Positions 41,023 through 54,714 are shown, numbered from the stretch's first letter. The stretch: DNA of 64,000 nucleotides from Montifringilla adamsi (GCA_017590115.1 JAGGNK010007004.1:10600418-10664417), one strand, 5' to 3'. Notes: generated from the sequence alone by a model not told the origin. Numbers and translations are program-made.

Positions 41023-44000
41023 GAAAGGGTATTTCCCTGGATACGAGTCTTTATCCTTCCACTGCCCATTGAGTGGACAGTGCCGGGAGGCTGGTGGCAG
41101 TGCATCTCAGGTCTTGGAGCAGGTTTCTATAAATACACCTTACTATAAGCAAGATAGTGGTGAGAAGAAAGGAATGCAATGTTTCTTGGAGTAAATAATG
41201 TTTCACTTATACTGCCCTGTGGCAGGAGCAAAAATCAGAGGGTGGGCAATTCCCAGCACTGTTCCCAGGTGCTTTTCCAAAAGTTTGCTTTAACTCTGTA
41301 CAGAACTAATTATTTGGGTTTTTTCACTTTTTCAATGAAGAAGAAATGGTTGATATTTGGAACTGTGCATTTATAGCTTTGTCCCTTCAGAGGCTTCCTC
41401 ATAAAAGTGGTTCTTTTCACATTTCCCACTGGATTTTTTTTTCAAATATGCATTTAAATTTCTTCCTCTATTTCTTTAGATGTAAAATGCAAGCCTCTGC
41501 ATCTACAAAAAAGCTCATGCGCTTCTCTTTTCTTTCAGTCGTTCAGCTTCCCACTTTTACTTCTGCTCAGTTAATCACTCATTGATAATTATTTCCCTCT
41601 TTATTTACGTGGGCATGTATTTTCCCCGGGAAGCCGCTGCCTGGTCCTTGGGAGTCAGTGTAATGTGACTCCAGCCCTGCTTGCTCCCTGTGAACGCTCT
41701 GGCGTCATGGAGCAGCTCTCAGCAATGCAGGTAGGATCAGTGGCTTGCTTGGCACTGAGCACTGGGTGCCCATTCCCTCTTTGCCAGGTGCACCCAAGCA
41801 TCTGCAAATGCTCCATCATCCCAAAAGAGCCTGGCCTCAGGTGGGTCGTGAGGCCAGAAAACCCAAAGCAGGAGGGGCATGGGCGACTTGGGAGGGCGAG
41901 GAAGGGGAGGGCATCCCAGCATTGCAGCCTCCATCCCTTCATCTCCCTCTGCCGCCGCTCTTCCGCTGGGCAAACCAAGCTGGCAGCAATGGCACTTTGT
42001 GCTTCAAAGGGCCCCGACAAGCACGTCACTGCTATTTGTGTAATGGACTGAAATTCTTGACTGAGCAGTGGTACATAAAGGAAAAATCTCAGCGTAATTA
42101 CTGATCCTTACAGCTTTTCATTCTTGAAAATTGGAGGGTAAGGAAATAGCTGTAAGGGTAAGTAGGAGATAAATGTAGGTTCATGGCACATTCCTTATTT
42201 AAACATTTTTAGCATGTCCTGGAGTTGCTGTCCCATAGGCAGGGCTTACCAAGGGTGTGATTCCTTTCCTCTTCATCTCTAAATCACCAAGCTTTCTCCT
42301 TGGACATCAATTAGAACCATCAGAGCTGATCAAAAAGAAAAAAATTTTACACAGATCCTGCATCACAGTTTCCTTTCTAGTTTTTTTGGGTTTTTTTTCA
42401 CATTTTACAAGTTAGTTTTGAACACTTCTCTCTTGAGTTTGTGAGAAAAATTCCCTTTAACCTCCCACAATCAAGTAATAATAGAAACAAAATACGTCCC
42501 CTTCTATATCCACATTAAGGAAATTTATGCCTGTCCCACTTAAGAACTAGCTCCTACAGTGACCTGCATTTTTTCATGTCATCTCCACTTTCTTGTGGGT
42601 TTATATTAATTTCTCTGTAGTGGTAGAAATGGAGTTCCAGGCATGTGTTTTTCTCAGAATCAGGCTGAGACTGACTCTCTGGTCATAGCTTTGGTCAAGT
42701 TGGTCAAAGGGCTGAGTTTGTCTGAGAAGCAAACTGTCTCTTTAGTGCCAGTAGCCAGAAGAAATTCTTCCCATTAATGCCAGCCAGGCTCCAGCAGCCC
42801 TTTGCTTCACGGCAGTTCCTTTCTCCAAAGAGATCAAAGCTTTCCATGCTGTCTGGCTGGGACATCTTCCGTGACCCTGCACAGGCTGGGAAGCAGCACC
42901 TCAATTGATTTCCACTCTCCCAGTTTACACAGTTTGTTGGATTTTGGAAAACATTCCATGGAAGAGTTCAGCAGCAGCTGGTGTGAAGGCCACACAGGCC
43001 ATTCTGTGGGCTCTGCTTCCAGTGCCACTGGTCACAGAGAGGGTGCCATGGCCAGCATGAGGGATGGGAGCAGGATGTGATCCCAGATGGAGCCAGGGGT
43101 ACCAGGTACAGCCTGGCTGAGCTCACAGGCCAGAGCTGTTCACAGCAAAGCACAAACCTCACTTCTTCCCAGGTGCCCACATCTGAGCATGAGCAAGGGG
43201 ACAAAGTCTCCAAGTCGAAGGGGCCAAGCACTGTGGGTGGGAAGAGCAGAGTCCACGTTCCATGACTTACCTGCTTATCTCAATATTGTGCCTGGCACCA
43301 CGGTGCTGTGGTGATTGGAACCTCATAAATACCAATGACAGATAGTAATTAGCACCCCATACATACCATCCACACATGGTCTTGCCACTAGGAAGCAAGA
43401 ACAAGTTTTTCATATCCAATTGGCTGAGCAAGCTTGAAGGTGAAAATAACAGGAAGATGTAAAAAACACTGTTTGAAAACAAAGAACTTCCTTTGGAGTC
43501 AAACTTTTAAATGAAAACAAAGCCTTGTACTAGCAGCCTTTGGCTTCAAAATGCCCTAAGTCAGTTTATATGTGGCTGATAAAAGGGTAGTTGATTGATT
43601 CATTACAGCCAAAGGCTCAGCTCCTAGGAATGCATGGTGCTTAATATTTTTTTCTGGGATCTCTTTGATCTCTGCTGGAGGTTGAGGAGCAGGCTCCAAA
43701 TTATAAAGTATTTTTGGAATTATATTGAGACCATTTTTCAGAAAAGTCACCTTCAAGTCTCCAAGATTCTCTCTGGAGACACAGGGATGGTGGAAAACTT
43801 CTAGCATGACAATTTTATCTGAGGAAAAGGAATATGACCAGTCTTAAAGGAATGGTAATCCAATCACATTTGGACAGACACTTGAATGTGGACCTAGGAC
43901 CTAAAGTTTTCTACTCATAAAACCTAAAGCACAAGTTTCTCTGAAGGTACGTGGAAGCAATAATAGATTTACAAATCTCTGTAGATCAGCTAGAGGAAGA

Positions 44001-47000
44001 CAGGCATCCTACAAAAGGCACGTGGGAGAAACTCACCATTCAATTCAGTGTGTTAAATTCCACAGTGTGTTAAATTTGGGTTAACAAAACACAACAGAGG
44101 CATGGTATCTGCTCTCTGCCATTCCCCCTCTACACAGATCCCTTCCCATCCCACCTTGTACCTCAGAGCTCAGCATGTCTTTCGCTTTGTCCTGTCTGCC
44201 AGATCCTGGTCACATTTGGAGAGCTCCTGCCATCAGAGCAGTGACTGAGAGTCTGCTGGAATCTGGGGGTCTCCTCATCACAAACAGTGGTCAGCAGGAC
44301 TGGAACCTTCAGTTCAGTATCTGACAAGTGCTCTGCAAAGGAAGGCACAGAACAAGGAAACCTCCTTCAGCATAACTCCAATAACCTCCTCCACAATACT
44401 ATAGAAACAGGAGACTCTACATTCACTGACTACATTTACCCAAGCATTACAAAATATTAAATAGCATCTTTAGCAAAACAAGAGCTTTCAGGTATTCTCT
44501 TTGGTAGGCAATTGTCAAGGGCAGAGCTGCGTGTCGAGTTTGTATCTGCCTTGAAACCTCCACTGACTTAATTAGGGTAAAATGCATGAAGTGTAGTCAT
44601 TATAATCTGCTTTGCAATGACACAAACATATAAAAGCCATGTTCATATGACAGGAGTGTCCAGATTTTGCATCCAAGCCTTTGACAAGATTTGGAGGGGA
44701 GAAGAAGGAAGGAGGGGAGAAGGGAAGATCGTAAGAATTGCTGAGCTGATATTTCTAAAACCCTTGGAAACAGCCGCTAAGTCTTTCGCTGCCTCCACCC
44801 TTCCCAGTAGTCTCATTATGGTAAGTAATGTTGCACTTATTTGAAAACTCAGGTTTTCATGAGGCTGGCTGTGCAGGGGAGCCAGCAGCACAAGTCGTGC
44901 TGAAGATCTCTGCTCCCAAATGCTGAACCCCAGCTCTCGTGCCCCTTCTTCTCCCAGGAGCACCTCTGTTTTCAGGAAGCAGCTTGAACTTCTGCCTTAA
45001 AGTAAAAACATATCATGACAGATACTCTAATCACAATGTCTAAATATAATACAAGGGAAGACAATTCAAGAGAGCTCAGCTACGCTTTTTAAAGCAACTG
45101 TCAGGAAACTGACTCTGTGGCATGCTGCTTTAGAGTAAGATTAAATGAATCAGTCTCACCATTTGAATGCGTGGGAAGTCAGAGACAGCAAAGTGACAAC
45201 TAAGGACAGTTTATTTATAATTGGGCCCTCCTTCTATAGCTGTTTGTGCACAAGGCCTGTGCACTAAGTACAAAAGTACCTGCCCTTTATGTAAAATTAC
45301 TCACAAGTGCTACGTGTATGTCAGATGGATGGCTATGCTGGTTTGGCTGATTACAAAGTTCGTGTAATTATTAAACTGTCTAGTGATGTTTGGGAAAAGA
45401 ATACAGCTTATTATGCAGCAGTTTCAAAAGGCTCTGACTCCATGGTCCTTCAACCAGGAGTCTTTCACAACAAGGAAGAGCCTGGGCATTGCTGCCAGGA
45501 GATGTCTGGAGGGATGGCATGGGGACTGAGGCACCATCAGTGCAGCAGCTTTGCAGCCAAGGCAGGTCAGTGAGGGCTGGAGGTTGACACTGAAGCAGCG
45601 TCAGTGGACACTTTATGAGCAGGGACCTTTGATATTTAAGCTGCAGATCCCCACTCCTTGGGCTAAAACACTTCTGATTTTAATCCAGAGGTTTCCAAAA
45701 CAAGGCTTGTCACCGAGGGTCAAGAGTGCTGCAGATGCAATCATGACCTTGGGAGAAATTCAGTAGTTTGTGGTACTGTCTGAATAATGAGCCCAAGTGG
45801 AGCAGCATTGCAAACAGAAGTGGGTTTGTCAAAGGAAAAAAGGTGGGTTTTTCATCTCTATCTCCTCAGGATGTGATCCTCGTATTTTAAAATATCCTTC
45901 TGAGTGAGTGAAAGGCAAAATCCACAAATCTGAGATAAAGCTGCTGAGAGAAGTACCAGGGAGTGGCTGAGTTCCTTGGAAAAAGTGCAGCATTGCTCTT
46001 TGCCCAGCCTCCAAGTGGAAAAGTAAATGGAATGAAGCTGACCTCAAGCTTTTATTCCTCCCCACTTTGGCAGGCTTTAATCTATAGCATCAGCCTGCAC
46101 CCCTAACTGGGAAATATTATTAAAATGACATTAAATATTAAGAGAGACAACACAGCATCTCTCGCAGTGAGGGAGCTCCTGACACAGCAATCTCTTCCTA
46201 ATAAACTGCCTTGACAAACAATTTACTTATGTTCTTATTTCAATTAGATGAACTACATTGCAGCAGTAAGGGTGAGTGTGGCTGGGTGTTATTTTGAGAA
46301 GTAGTAAATATTTATTCCTCTCTCTCTGTGGGAGAGGGTGGGCAGCAGGGTCGCAAGACAAGACCTCATGATCACAATTTTTAAAGCTGTGATAGTCACA
46401 GGCTGTGACTAATCAGCAATGCACAATGCTTTTGTGTCAAACTTTCACCAGTAGCTTAGCTTTTGGTACAGCATTAACAGTGGTGGACATCATGGCCAGG
46501 TTTGGCTCTCATAGAGATCTGGGCAGGAAAAAAGGATAATATCCACTGCATAGCCAAATAAGTGTAAATACTAGAAGAGTTTTCCACCCCTGGCCAGAAG
46601 GCTCCCCCCAAGCTCAGGGCTGTGTTGTGGCTGGCACTGCCTGTACCAAATGTACTCCTTGGCCCACGGTACCTGAGCACACAGAGTCCCCAGACAGATC
46701 AGTGGTCAGGTCATGGGCTCAGATCTCCAGGCTCCCAGTTGAGCAAGGGAGTGGTTCAAAGACAGGGGAAGGACTGCTGGAAGGTACTTGGAAATTTAAA
46801 GCAAAGAAAATCTCCATCTCTGCTTTCTTGGAAACTTTGCCTGCAATTTCAAATATTTTCTGTTGACGGCATGAAAGGCGTGGAAGTAGACACGTGTGCT
46901 TGTCTTTGAAACACTGCTGGTCTGATGGCCCTTTTGGGAAGGGGGATAAAAATGTTTAACTTTGGAAAAGCAGATGCTTTCCAGAAAATCCCTTGAGGCT

Positions 47001-49658
47001 CTACACATCGCACAGGTTGGAAGCCACGAGGTTTCTGTCAGCACATCCGTACTTATCCCTGAAGTATAGCATAGAAGATCAGCTCTGGCAAAGTGCCACA
47101 GAAAGTTTTATTACTTTAAGGTCACTGTGTTTGTTTTATAAGGCCTGACCAAAATTTTTACCTCCGTATGTATAATTTTTTTTCCCATATAATAAAATGT
47201 CTCTCCTTGAAAAGGCTTTTTCGGAGGCTGAAGAGTAGAGGGAAATCCCTTCCCTTGTTGCTGAAGCCATGTCTGAGAAGAAATATAGCTGCTCTTCACT
47301 GGAAAGGCCACAGAATGGGATTTTTAAGCTGGAGAGTGAAGTGGAATAAATAAAGCTGACCAGTAAGGTGGGGTACATGAGTGGGCCAGGCAGGCATTGC
47401 CAAGCAGGAATTTGTCTTGTAAATCATGCTGTTAATAACTCCATAGAGCCTGTAATGATAGGGAACCTCACCTAATGCCTCATCAAAAAGTCAACACACT
47501 TTGCAGAACAGGGCATCCCTCATACAATCCTCTACAGCACTTTATAGAGTGAATCACAGCCTTGTATGGAACTTTTTCTTTTTATATGTATTGCCTTTTT
47601 AGTATGAAATAATCCCTTCCTCTCCCTTTGACTGGTGTTCAGGAATGGATTTTAAATGGGCATTAGTTATAAAATTTCAGATCCAGAAGCAATTTGGAGT
47701 GCAAGAGGATTCATCACGTGTGCATCCACATCCCTACAGAAATGATTTGAAGTCTGGAGAATGTGTTTTAAGAGGCTGAGCCAAACTGTCCACTCAGTGG
47801 TTGCGTATGTGTCCGGGGGCGTCACAGCATCACCAGTACCAGCAGAACCACACAGGCTGGCAGGAGCTCAGGTTCTGCCCACGGGGCCCTGCTGATGCCA
47901 CTGGCCATTAAAAAGGTTAAATTGATGCTGGCAGAGACTGTCCCTCTCTTAGAAATGGCACTTTCAGTAAGACAGAGAGCGTGAGTCAAAGTTTAGGGGA
48001 TACACTGATGGTTTCACCAAAGGAGGATGAGGCATTGCAGAGTGAAAATAGGGTAAAATTTAGAAAGAGATAATTTGAAAAATGTCCTCTTTAAAATTTT
48101 GAAAAAAAAAATTGGGGGAAGAAGAAGTATGGAAATAACTTTGTTTTCAGCAGGATACAAGGACTACATTTAATTTTTTGTTGTGTAGAATGGGAATTTT
48201 TTTTCCTTGCTGTAAGTGTACCTTTTAATACAGCTTTACTGGTGGAATAATTAACAAAGCCTGCATCACAAATGTGCTACTCTCAGGAGCTAGGTACTGA
48301 TGTGCCCTTTCCCACTGCAGCAGAGGTAGGAGGGTTTCCAGTGAGCTCTGGGAAGCAGGAGTCTCTCAGGAATTCCTCAGCACAGCAAATGCACCAGTAG
48401 GTGCTATTGGTGATTTTCACCAGGATTTTCTTCTGTGAGTTTTTCTCTCCTCCAGCCAAGGACAAACCTCTGACACTAGCCCACATTATTGTTCGAAGAA
48501 AGATTGAAATCTCATGATTCTGACATCGTTTTATTTTTAATTTCCACCCTGCAAATGTCAGGGGAAAAAATACCCTAAAAATTATACTTCAGAAAAGTCT
48601 ATAATTACTTCCAATTAAATCATGGCCCTGGTTGTTTGAAAGACAACCACAGCTAGAATTTCATTATCTGATAAGCACTTTTCTTTAAAATATATTTCAA
48701 AGTTTCTTTTATTAATAATAAGAAGAAAGGGATCCAAGACCCTGCAACAATACCTGAGCCAAATGCAAAAGCTCGATGATGGGAAATCCCTCAAACGGAG
48801 AGGCGACATCATTTTTAGGGCATTTATTTCAGCCATACTCCTGCTGGGGAAGCAAGCTGAGGAATGTGATCAGATGTGGTGTTAGGCTTGGGTGAGGTGA
48901 CCCAGATCTCTGCCTTCCCCTGGGCCCTGATCAGGCTGTGCGCTCGCATCGCACCTTCCCTCCATCCCTGATACCCAAAGTGTTTCACAGCACCTGTCCT
49001 GTTTCTCCTCACCACACTCCTGTCTCCATCAGGGTGCATCTGTTGAAGCCACTGAGGCTTTATCAGCATCATCTGGTTTGATAGTGGGAATTAAGTCTCA
49101 TCCCACTGCAGGTCCCATAGACCCATTTGTTACCCCCTGAAAGGGGCACTTACATCACATGAGCTGCATTGAGGAAGCCACTGATGTTCAGACTGAGTAA
49201 AAATATCTGACTTCTTACGAAGCTCCACTTGCTGGTGCATGGGATAATTGTGCTGTAGGTTTTTGTGGTGTTATTTTGAACTTCAGCTGTGACAGAGCCA
49301 TCAGTCCCCAGCCCTACTCAAGTATGCAGCATATTTTCCATATGTGTTTGAAGATAAGGGCCTTCCCTCAGAACTTTACAAAATAAGCAGTCATATCCCA
49401 GCCCAGTACTCTGGCTGTTTTCTGGTGTGCTTGGAAGTCCATCTGGATCATTTGCTGTGCGAAAGAGGGACACATGGGCTTGGGGGAAAGGGCAGGGGGG
49501 CTTCCACAAAACATTTGCCTGGCAAAAAGCCTTGTCTGTGGAGCGATAGGTGACGTTGAAAGCCTCAGTCACTAGCAGCAACCCAAAATCCCTGTCACAA
49601 GGGACAGGATTTTCTCCAGGTAATGCCAAGAGGTAGCCTATAGCAAGTGTTTGCTAAT

Positions 49659-49702
49659 GATGATCCTTGTGGGTCCCTTCCAACTCAGAATATTCTGTGA
49701 TC
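49659..49702 (+). mobile_element. Very short CR1 tail
   Basis: About 44 bp match only the extreme CR1 3' end (CCTTGTGGGTCCCTTCCAAC and ATTCTGTGAT). It is nearly the complement of the tail at 4137, so both probably belong to the same subfamily. Confidence 0.75.
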
Positions 49703-51827
49703 AGCAGAGATGTAATGGACAAAACATAGCAGGCTGCCTGGGCATCCACAACTTGCACACAGAACAGACATTCCTGCTATCCCTGGAAAAACCCTTCTCC
49801 AAATATTCCACATCACAGTGGCTACTCTCTGAGCTAGTCTTACTAGGTGGAAAGAAATTAAAAATTGCAATTAACTCACCAGTAAAAATATGTGAGTGTA
49901 CCCAGCAAATAATGTAGATTCCCTCAGCACTTACCTAATAATTTTGCTTTTAATTAAACTGTCCATTCCTTCACTGATTTACATTTTAAAAGAAAACAAC
50001 TATGTGTATTTCACTGGGAAACCTTCCCCTGGTGTTAAAACAAAAGTTTTGCTTTGCTTAATGTGAAAGATTTGGGGCCTGATCCTTGTTAACAACTTGC
50101 TGCATTTCAGCTCCACCAAAATGAAGCACCATGAAGGCAAACAGGTATGAAAGATTGTCACTGAAGAGGACATGCTCACCCTGTGTGCTTCCAGCCTTTC
50201 TCTTCTGCTTTTTTGGTGGGTTTTTTTTTGGTTTGTTATGTTTTCATTGTTGGTGTTGTTTTTAACATACCATACAGTCTTTTATTAGTACAGTTTTAGG
50301 CTCAGTCTCTCCAAAGAAACAAGTGCAGTGGATGGACTCTGAACCAAGAAATCTGGGAGCCACAGACCCCCCCAGCTTTGGGGGGAAGAGGAATAAATTG
50401 CATCTCAGCAGCAGGCACCTCTGGCAATGCCTCACAGGCAGGGTCTGGTAGAGGCACCAAAGAAGAGCAGGTGATACCACTGTAGCATTTCTGGCTCTGA
50501 GAGACCAAAGGGCATCTTGTTTCCACTCACACAACTCCCCTAAAAGGGGAATGATGACCAAAAATTATGTTTTAGAACTCATCTGCCTTTCTTCTTAAAC
50601 TTGACTTCCAAAATCTGTAATAATTTCCAAGGGAAAATAAAAAGAAGCCGAAACTCTCTCCAATTCCAGCAAGAAACAGCAACTCCTGTTGCTCTCGCTG
50701 AAATTAAGGAGCTCAAGTTGTTACCAGCAGGCCCCTGGGACACCCCAGTGAAACACCAGGTGCCTTAATGGAGGAGTTACCTGCCAAGATTTGTGTATGT
50801 GGAGAGAAATGGAGACCCTTTGAGTGCCAGCCCAGTGCTGTAAAAAGGGCACCCCTCCTTTCCCTGGCTCAGCGCCTGCCACCACCACCCAGCAGCCAGG
50901 TCGGACATAGCTGGGCATGCTGCTGGTGGCACATGGTGCTCCATGACCCAGCTGAGCACGCCATGCACCTGCACCCAGACTAGGGCTGTGTTTATGGGAG
51001 ATCCAAATATGCAAATGGAAAAATGAAAAAACCTGCAGATGAGGCATTAAAAGGTGCTTCTCCCGTGCTGGCTTGCCATCCTCCCACAAAGTGAAGGGGA
51101 CAAAGAGAAGAGGTAGTCTGTTGAGGTGGGAAAGTCTCTCAGGATTCAAGACTTTAGTGACACTCCCTGCAGTCTCAGGCAGGAAGAGAGTGGACCATGA
51201 TGTCACCAGCAGAACAGCCTTGCCCCAGGGCTGTTGCAGCTGCACTGCTGACAGCTGGCTCCTGACAGGTATGTGCACACCACAGGCATGTTCACACCAC
51301 AGCTCTGGCCTTGGCTCAAGGACCCAGATGACAAAGGGTGTAGCACCCTTGTATGGATGCTCAGTTTTGGGGAGAATGGAAAGAAGGTTGCAGGCTCAGA
51401 GCTGGGCCATCTCCAGCGTGCATCCCCATCTGTTCACAGCAGTGGGAAGTAGAGCAAGGGGTTGTACCTCCTTAGCTCCAATCACATCCCCCAAGTCCTC
51501 TCTGAAAGAGACAGTCAGGAGGAGGCCCCTGTGTGAGCTGGAGAGGAAGGTTGTGCCTAGTTGGGCAAGTCCCTGCTCCCTCTACATGCTCAGAAAACAC
51601 CAGCATTATCTATGCACCATGTTTTCACAGCCAGTCTGGGGCCGAGGTCAGGACCTGTTTGGGCTGAGTTTTATTTACCAAATGTGGCCTCATTTGGTAA
51701 CAACATTTAAAAACATGTAAGATCAGAACAGTCCTTGTTGGTGAAAACGTGTCCATTAATTTTCCTATCTTTGGACAAATTGTAAGTGGATGAGAATCTA
51801 TAATGTCCTTGGTAATACTGAACCTGA

Positions 51828-51905
51828 GAGGCATTCAGGAATTGCTGTCCTGGACCAGCCAAGCAGTCCATCAAGTTCAGCACCTTTTCCTTAAGACAAG
51901 CAGAT
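51828..51905 (+). mobile_element. Possible old reptile/bird interspersed repeat
   Basis: GGAATTGCTGTCCTGGACCA followed by GTCCATCAAGTTCAGCACC resembles a widespread old sauropsid repeat with 'attgccatactggatcagaccagtggtccatctagtccag'. I cannot name the family with certainty. Confidence 0.35.
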
Positions 51906-52249
51906 TAATCTGGGCTTTGAAGCCAACAGCTTTAGCATTTGCCTAAGTATGTCACACACAGGTTTGGATGTTCCTGTGTCCCCCTTTGTGCTCCACCCAC
52001 CAGCCACAGGGCCAAGGAGCACCACTTGCGTGCCCAGGCCACATGGTGAGTCCTGCAGACATCTCTGATGACCCCTTCCTCCTTTTCTTCTGGCAAGGAG
52101 TGGGTTTGGTTTATATTTTAAGCTCCTGTGTCATGCAAGCTTTGATGGATGTGGAGTTAACACAGACCCCCACAGGCTACGGGATAGCCCAGGGTGAAAG
52201 AAAGGAAGAAGAAACTATCAGTGCAGTCTCACACAGCAAAGACTGGTAC

Positions 52250-52365
52250 ATCTTCCCCCATTCTGCAGCTGAGAAGAGCGAGGCTGATGCGACTGACCTG
52301 GAGCCACGCTGCAGCAGAATACAGTGCCAGGAAGTGAAGCTGGTTCCCGTAGCAGCCCACTCCTC
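52250..52365 (-). mobile_element. Possible MIR relic
   Basis: CCCCCATTCTGCAGCTGAGA, a following GAGGC, and a spaced GACCTGGAGCCACGCTGCAG parallel the complement of the MIR core and flanks (ccattttacagatgaggaaactgaggc...). It lies inside a 212-codon open frame (51968-52606), which argues that the frame is not a gene. Confidence 0.4.
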
Positions 52366-53459
52366 CAGTTTTCTCCTCTGCTCTTCTCCAAGACTTCTCC
52401 AACACTTCTCCACATCTCCTCCTGTGGCTCCTCCTGCAGGGAGGCAGGCTGGGATCAGAAGCATCAGTAGCCTTGGGAAGCAGATAAGGTTCTCCATCAT
52501 AAAGAAGGCAGCAGTACAGAATTACAATGACCAGAAACTTGATTTAGTAAAATATGAGGCTTTCAACTCATGCGTAGAGCTGAACCCTGAGGGTTACCAT
52601 AGCTAAATAAAAGAGGGACAGGAAACAAGTTCAAATACTGTGCCTGCTGTCATCTGCATGCTTGCCCTCCATCTCTGGCCTGGACCTCCCCAGTGGTCCA
52701 GCTGAAGGCAGGTCCATTTCTTTCCAAGATTTAGTGGTGGTTAATCTCGGGATCACTCTCAAAATGAAGCAGGGACGAGACGGGAGCAGGTTTTGCTCCC
52801 TCTGCTGTACGTACTCCTCCAGTGCCATCCCAGCCCACTTTTGAGCCCTCAATCATCTCCACCAGCCCTGCGTGGCACTCCCTGACACATTTAAAATGTA
52901 TCCTCAGCTTCATGTTGCAAACAGAATGCTAATGGGGCGTGAGACAGCTCTCCTGTAGTTTCAGGCATTTTTCAGAGGAGGGAGAAAAATCATGCAAAAC
53001 ACTGAAGTTACCTTCCAAACAAAGATGGCCCACAGGAGCCTGGAGATCACATCCTGCTCCATCGGCTGGGCAGCAGGGGTTGTTCCCTGCCCTGCTTTTG
53101 TCTGCCAGCGTAGGCACCCGCAGCACCCCGAGACAAGGGCCAGGCTGGCTGGAGCGCTTGGCTCACACCGAAATCCCCCAGTAAAAGTTACCTCTTGCTT
53201 CGTCCTTGAGACATCAGTGGGAGTAGCCGGGTGTTGAGCCCTGCTGCGACCAAGTGCTGCGGTGGGACAGGTCTGGGTGACACCAGCAGCAGCGAGAGGC
53301 AGCGTTTTGGGGGATCAGCAGGCACAGCAGGCACAAAGGGAGTTACGTCTTCACCGGTCCAGTCCCAGACTGCTCATCTGTAAGGAGCTCCAGGCAGGCA
53401 GATCCAGACGGCTCTTAATGCAGGATCACAGCCCGAGGTTTTGTTTCCACCTTTGCCAG

Positions 53460-53545
53460 AGGCTCTGCATGAGTCTCAGTTTCCTTTGCCTGCGTAATGG
53501 GTACCTGGTGACTGACCTTCCTTTGTAAAGCTCCTGTCAGGCAAA
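53460..53545 (+). mobile_element. Possible MIR relic
   Basis: GAGTCTCAGTTTCCTTTGCC, then GTAATGGGTACCTGGTGACT and CTTTGTAAAGCTC, follow the order of the MIR SINE (cctcagtttcctcatctgtaaaatggg ... gtaaagcgct). About 85 bp are recognisable. Confidence 0.5.
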
Positions 53546-53665
53546 GGGGGTTCCTGTGCCTTCACCTACAGCTTTCCTCTATGCACCGACAAAAATTATG
53601 CTCGTCGGGTTGGTGCTCCTACAGCTCAATCGGAGAGTAGGATGATTTAAAATTAAAAAAAACCG

Positions 53666-53740
53666 NNNNNNNNNNNNNNNNNNNNNNNNNNNNNNNNNNN
53701 NNNNNNNNNNNNNNNNNNNNNNNNNNNNNNNNNNNNNNNN
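53666..53740. other. Assembly gap (75 N)
   Basis: A run of 75 undetermined bases, next to an A-rich stretch and 150 bp before a 38-base A run. The real length may differ. Confidence 1.
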
Positions 53741-53892
53741 ATAGGCTGTCAATCTCAGTTAGTAAACACTTCTTTGATGTGGCTCCTATTAAAACAAAAC
53801 AAAACAAAAACACAACCTGACTCCTAAAAGCAATAACGTGTGTTTATTTTAAATGCATCCGCTAAATATTTACACTGCAAGTAAGCTAAACG

Positions 53893-53930
<38 letters not shown>
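53893..53930. repeat. Poly-A run (38 bases)
   Basis: An uninterrupted 38-A homopolymer about 310 bp left of the HIPK2 CpG island. No transposon body is recognised next to it. Confidence 0.95.
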
Positions 53931-53932
<2 letters not shown>

Positions 53933-54328
53933 AGATAAATTGGAACTTTTGTCAGTGAACCAGATTGTGAAATGCCTTGAGGGAATAGAAGATTTATTTG
54001 GGGAGAGGGGGAGAGGCAGGAATTTTCCATGCTATTGTAAAGCATGAGCACAAATTATATGATCCCCACAGCCAGTGAGTTGCAAAGCTTCAATCAGCTG
54101 CCTTTTTATTTTTTTCCTTTCCTCTCTTTTCTATAAAGAGGAGGGGGGGAAGACAGAAGTGTTTCACCAACTTCTGTTGACTGTTCCTTTTTTCTCCTGA
54201 TTGAAATGTGTTGTTAAACAAGATCCCACATAATCTCAGCAGAGGGTTTCTCTCGCTCGCTCCCGCTCCTTCTGGGAAGTCGCGATCGGTGCCATCGGCG
54301 CTTGATTATTTGCAAACTCCCTTCGCTG

Positions 54329-54430
54329 CTTTTTTTTTTTTTCCTCTTTTTTTTTTTTCTTCCTCCTCTCCGTCTCGGTCTCCGTCTCCCTCTCTCTCCC
54401 TCCGTCTCTCTCTCCCTTTCTCTCACCTCC
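54329..54430. repeat. Polypyrimidine tract in HIPK2 promoter
   Basis: About 100 bases of nearly pure T then CT-rich sequence on the plus strand, with only isolated CG-containing interruptions, at or just upstream of the presumed start region. Confidence 0.85.
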
Positions 54431-54508
54431 AGTGCAACTTTTGCAGGCGCCCCGGTACACGCAGCCATGCCGCGCTGAGAGCGGGGGCACGGCGCCAGCC
54501 CCCCTCCT

Positions 54509-54535
54509 TCCCTCCCTCCCTCCCTCCCTCCCTCC
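54509..54535. repeat. (CCCT)n repeat in HIPK2 leader
   Basis: About six CCCT units. The other strand is GGGA-repeated, so four-stranded structures are possible. Confidence 0.85.
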
Positions 54536-54609
54536 TGCCTGCCTCTCTCCCGTGCAGCTGCTGAGCTCTGCGAGGGACGGCCGCGTCGGAGGGCCGGCAG
54601 CGGGACTGG

Positions 54610-54714
54610 ATGTGCCCGGCTCCCCCCGCGCTGAGGTGGGCAGCGATGCAGAAGGCAGGCGGCAGCTTCGCCTCCGCCGAGAGACACCCGCTCAAGATGG
54701 CAGATGTGTGTTGA
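54610..54714 (+). other. Upstream ORF in HIPK2 leader (34 codons)
   Basis: ATG at 54610 and an in-frame ATG at 54646 (context GCGATGC) share a frame that ends at TGA 54712-54714, 68 nt before the HIPK2 start. It fully precedes the main ORF, so reinitiation is possible. The peptide is not recognised. Translation is inferred only. Confidence 0.5.

Larger units (their letters stand above)
33361..54239. other. Intergenic spacer between divergent TBXAS1 and HIPK2 promoters
   Basis: No gene is supported here. The spacer contains a plus-strand CR1 tail (40580-41022), a short CR1 tail (49659-49702), a TG microsatellite (38620-38659), a purine tract (about 44692-44728), probable MIR relics near 52.25-52.37 and 53.46-53.55 kb, a 75-base gap (53666-53740) and a 38-base A run (53893-53930). 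GC rises locally around 36.4-36.8, 41.7-42.0 and 50.7-53.4 kb, which lengthens chance ORFs there. Upstream HIPK2 enhancers could lie here but cannot be recognised from one sequence. Confidence 0.6.

Noticed and set aside
51073..51720. 215-codon plus-strand open frame
   Set aside because: Composition is repeat-like and low in information, with no family resemblance and no splice partner; it is near the length expected by chance.
51968..52606. 212-codon plus-strand open frame
   Set aside because: It overlaps a probable MIR relic, has no recognisable domain, and lies in locally GC-rich sequence where long chance frames are expected.
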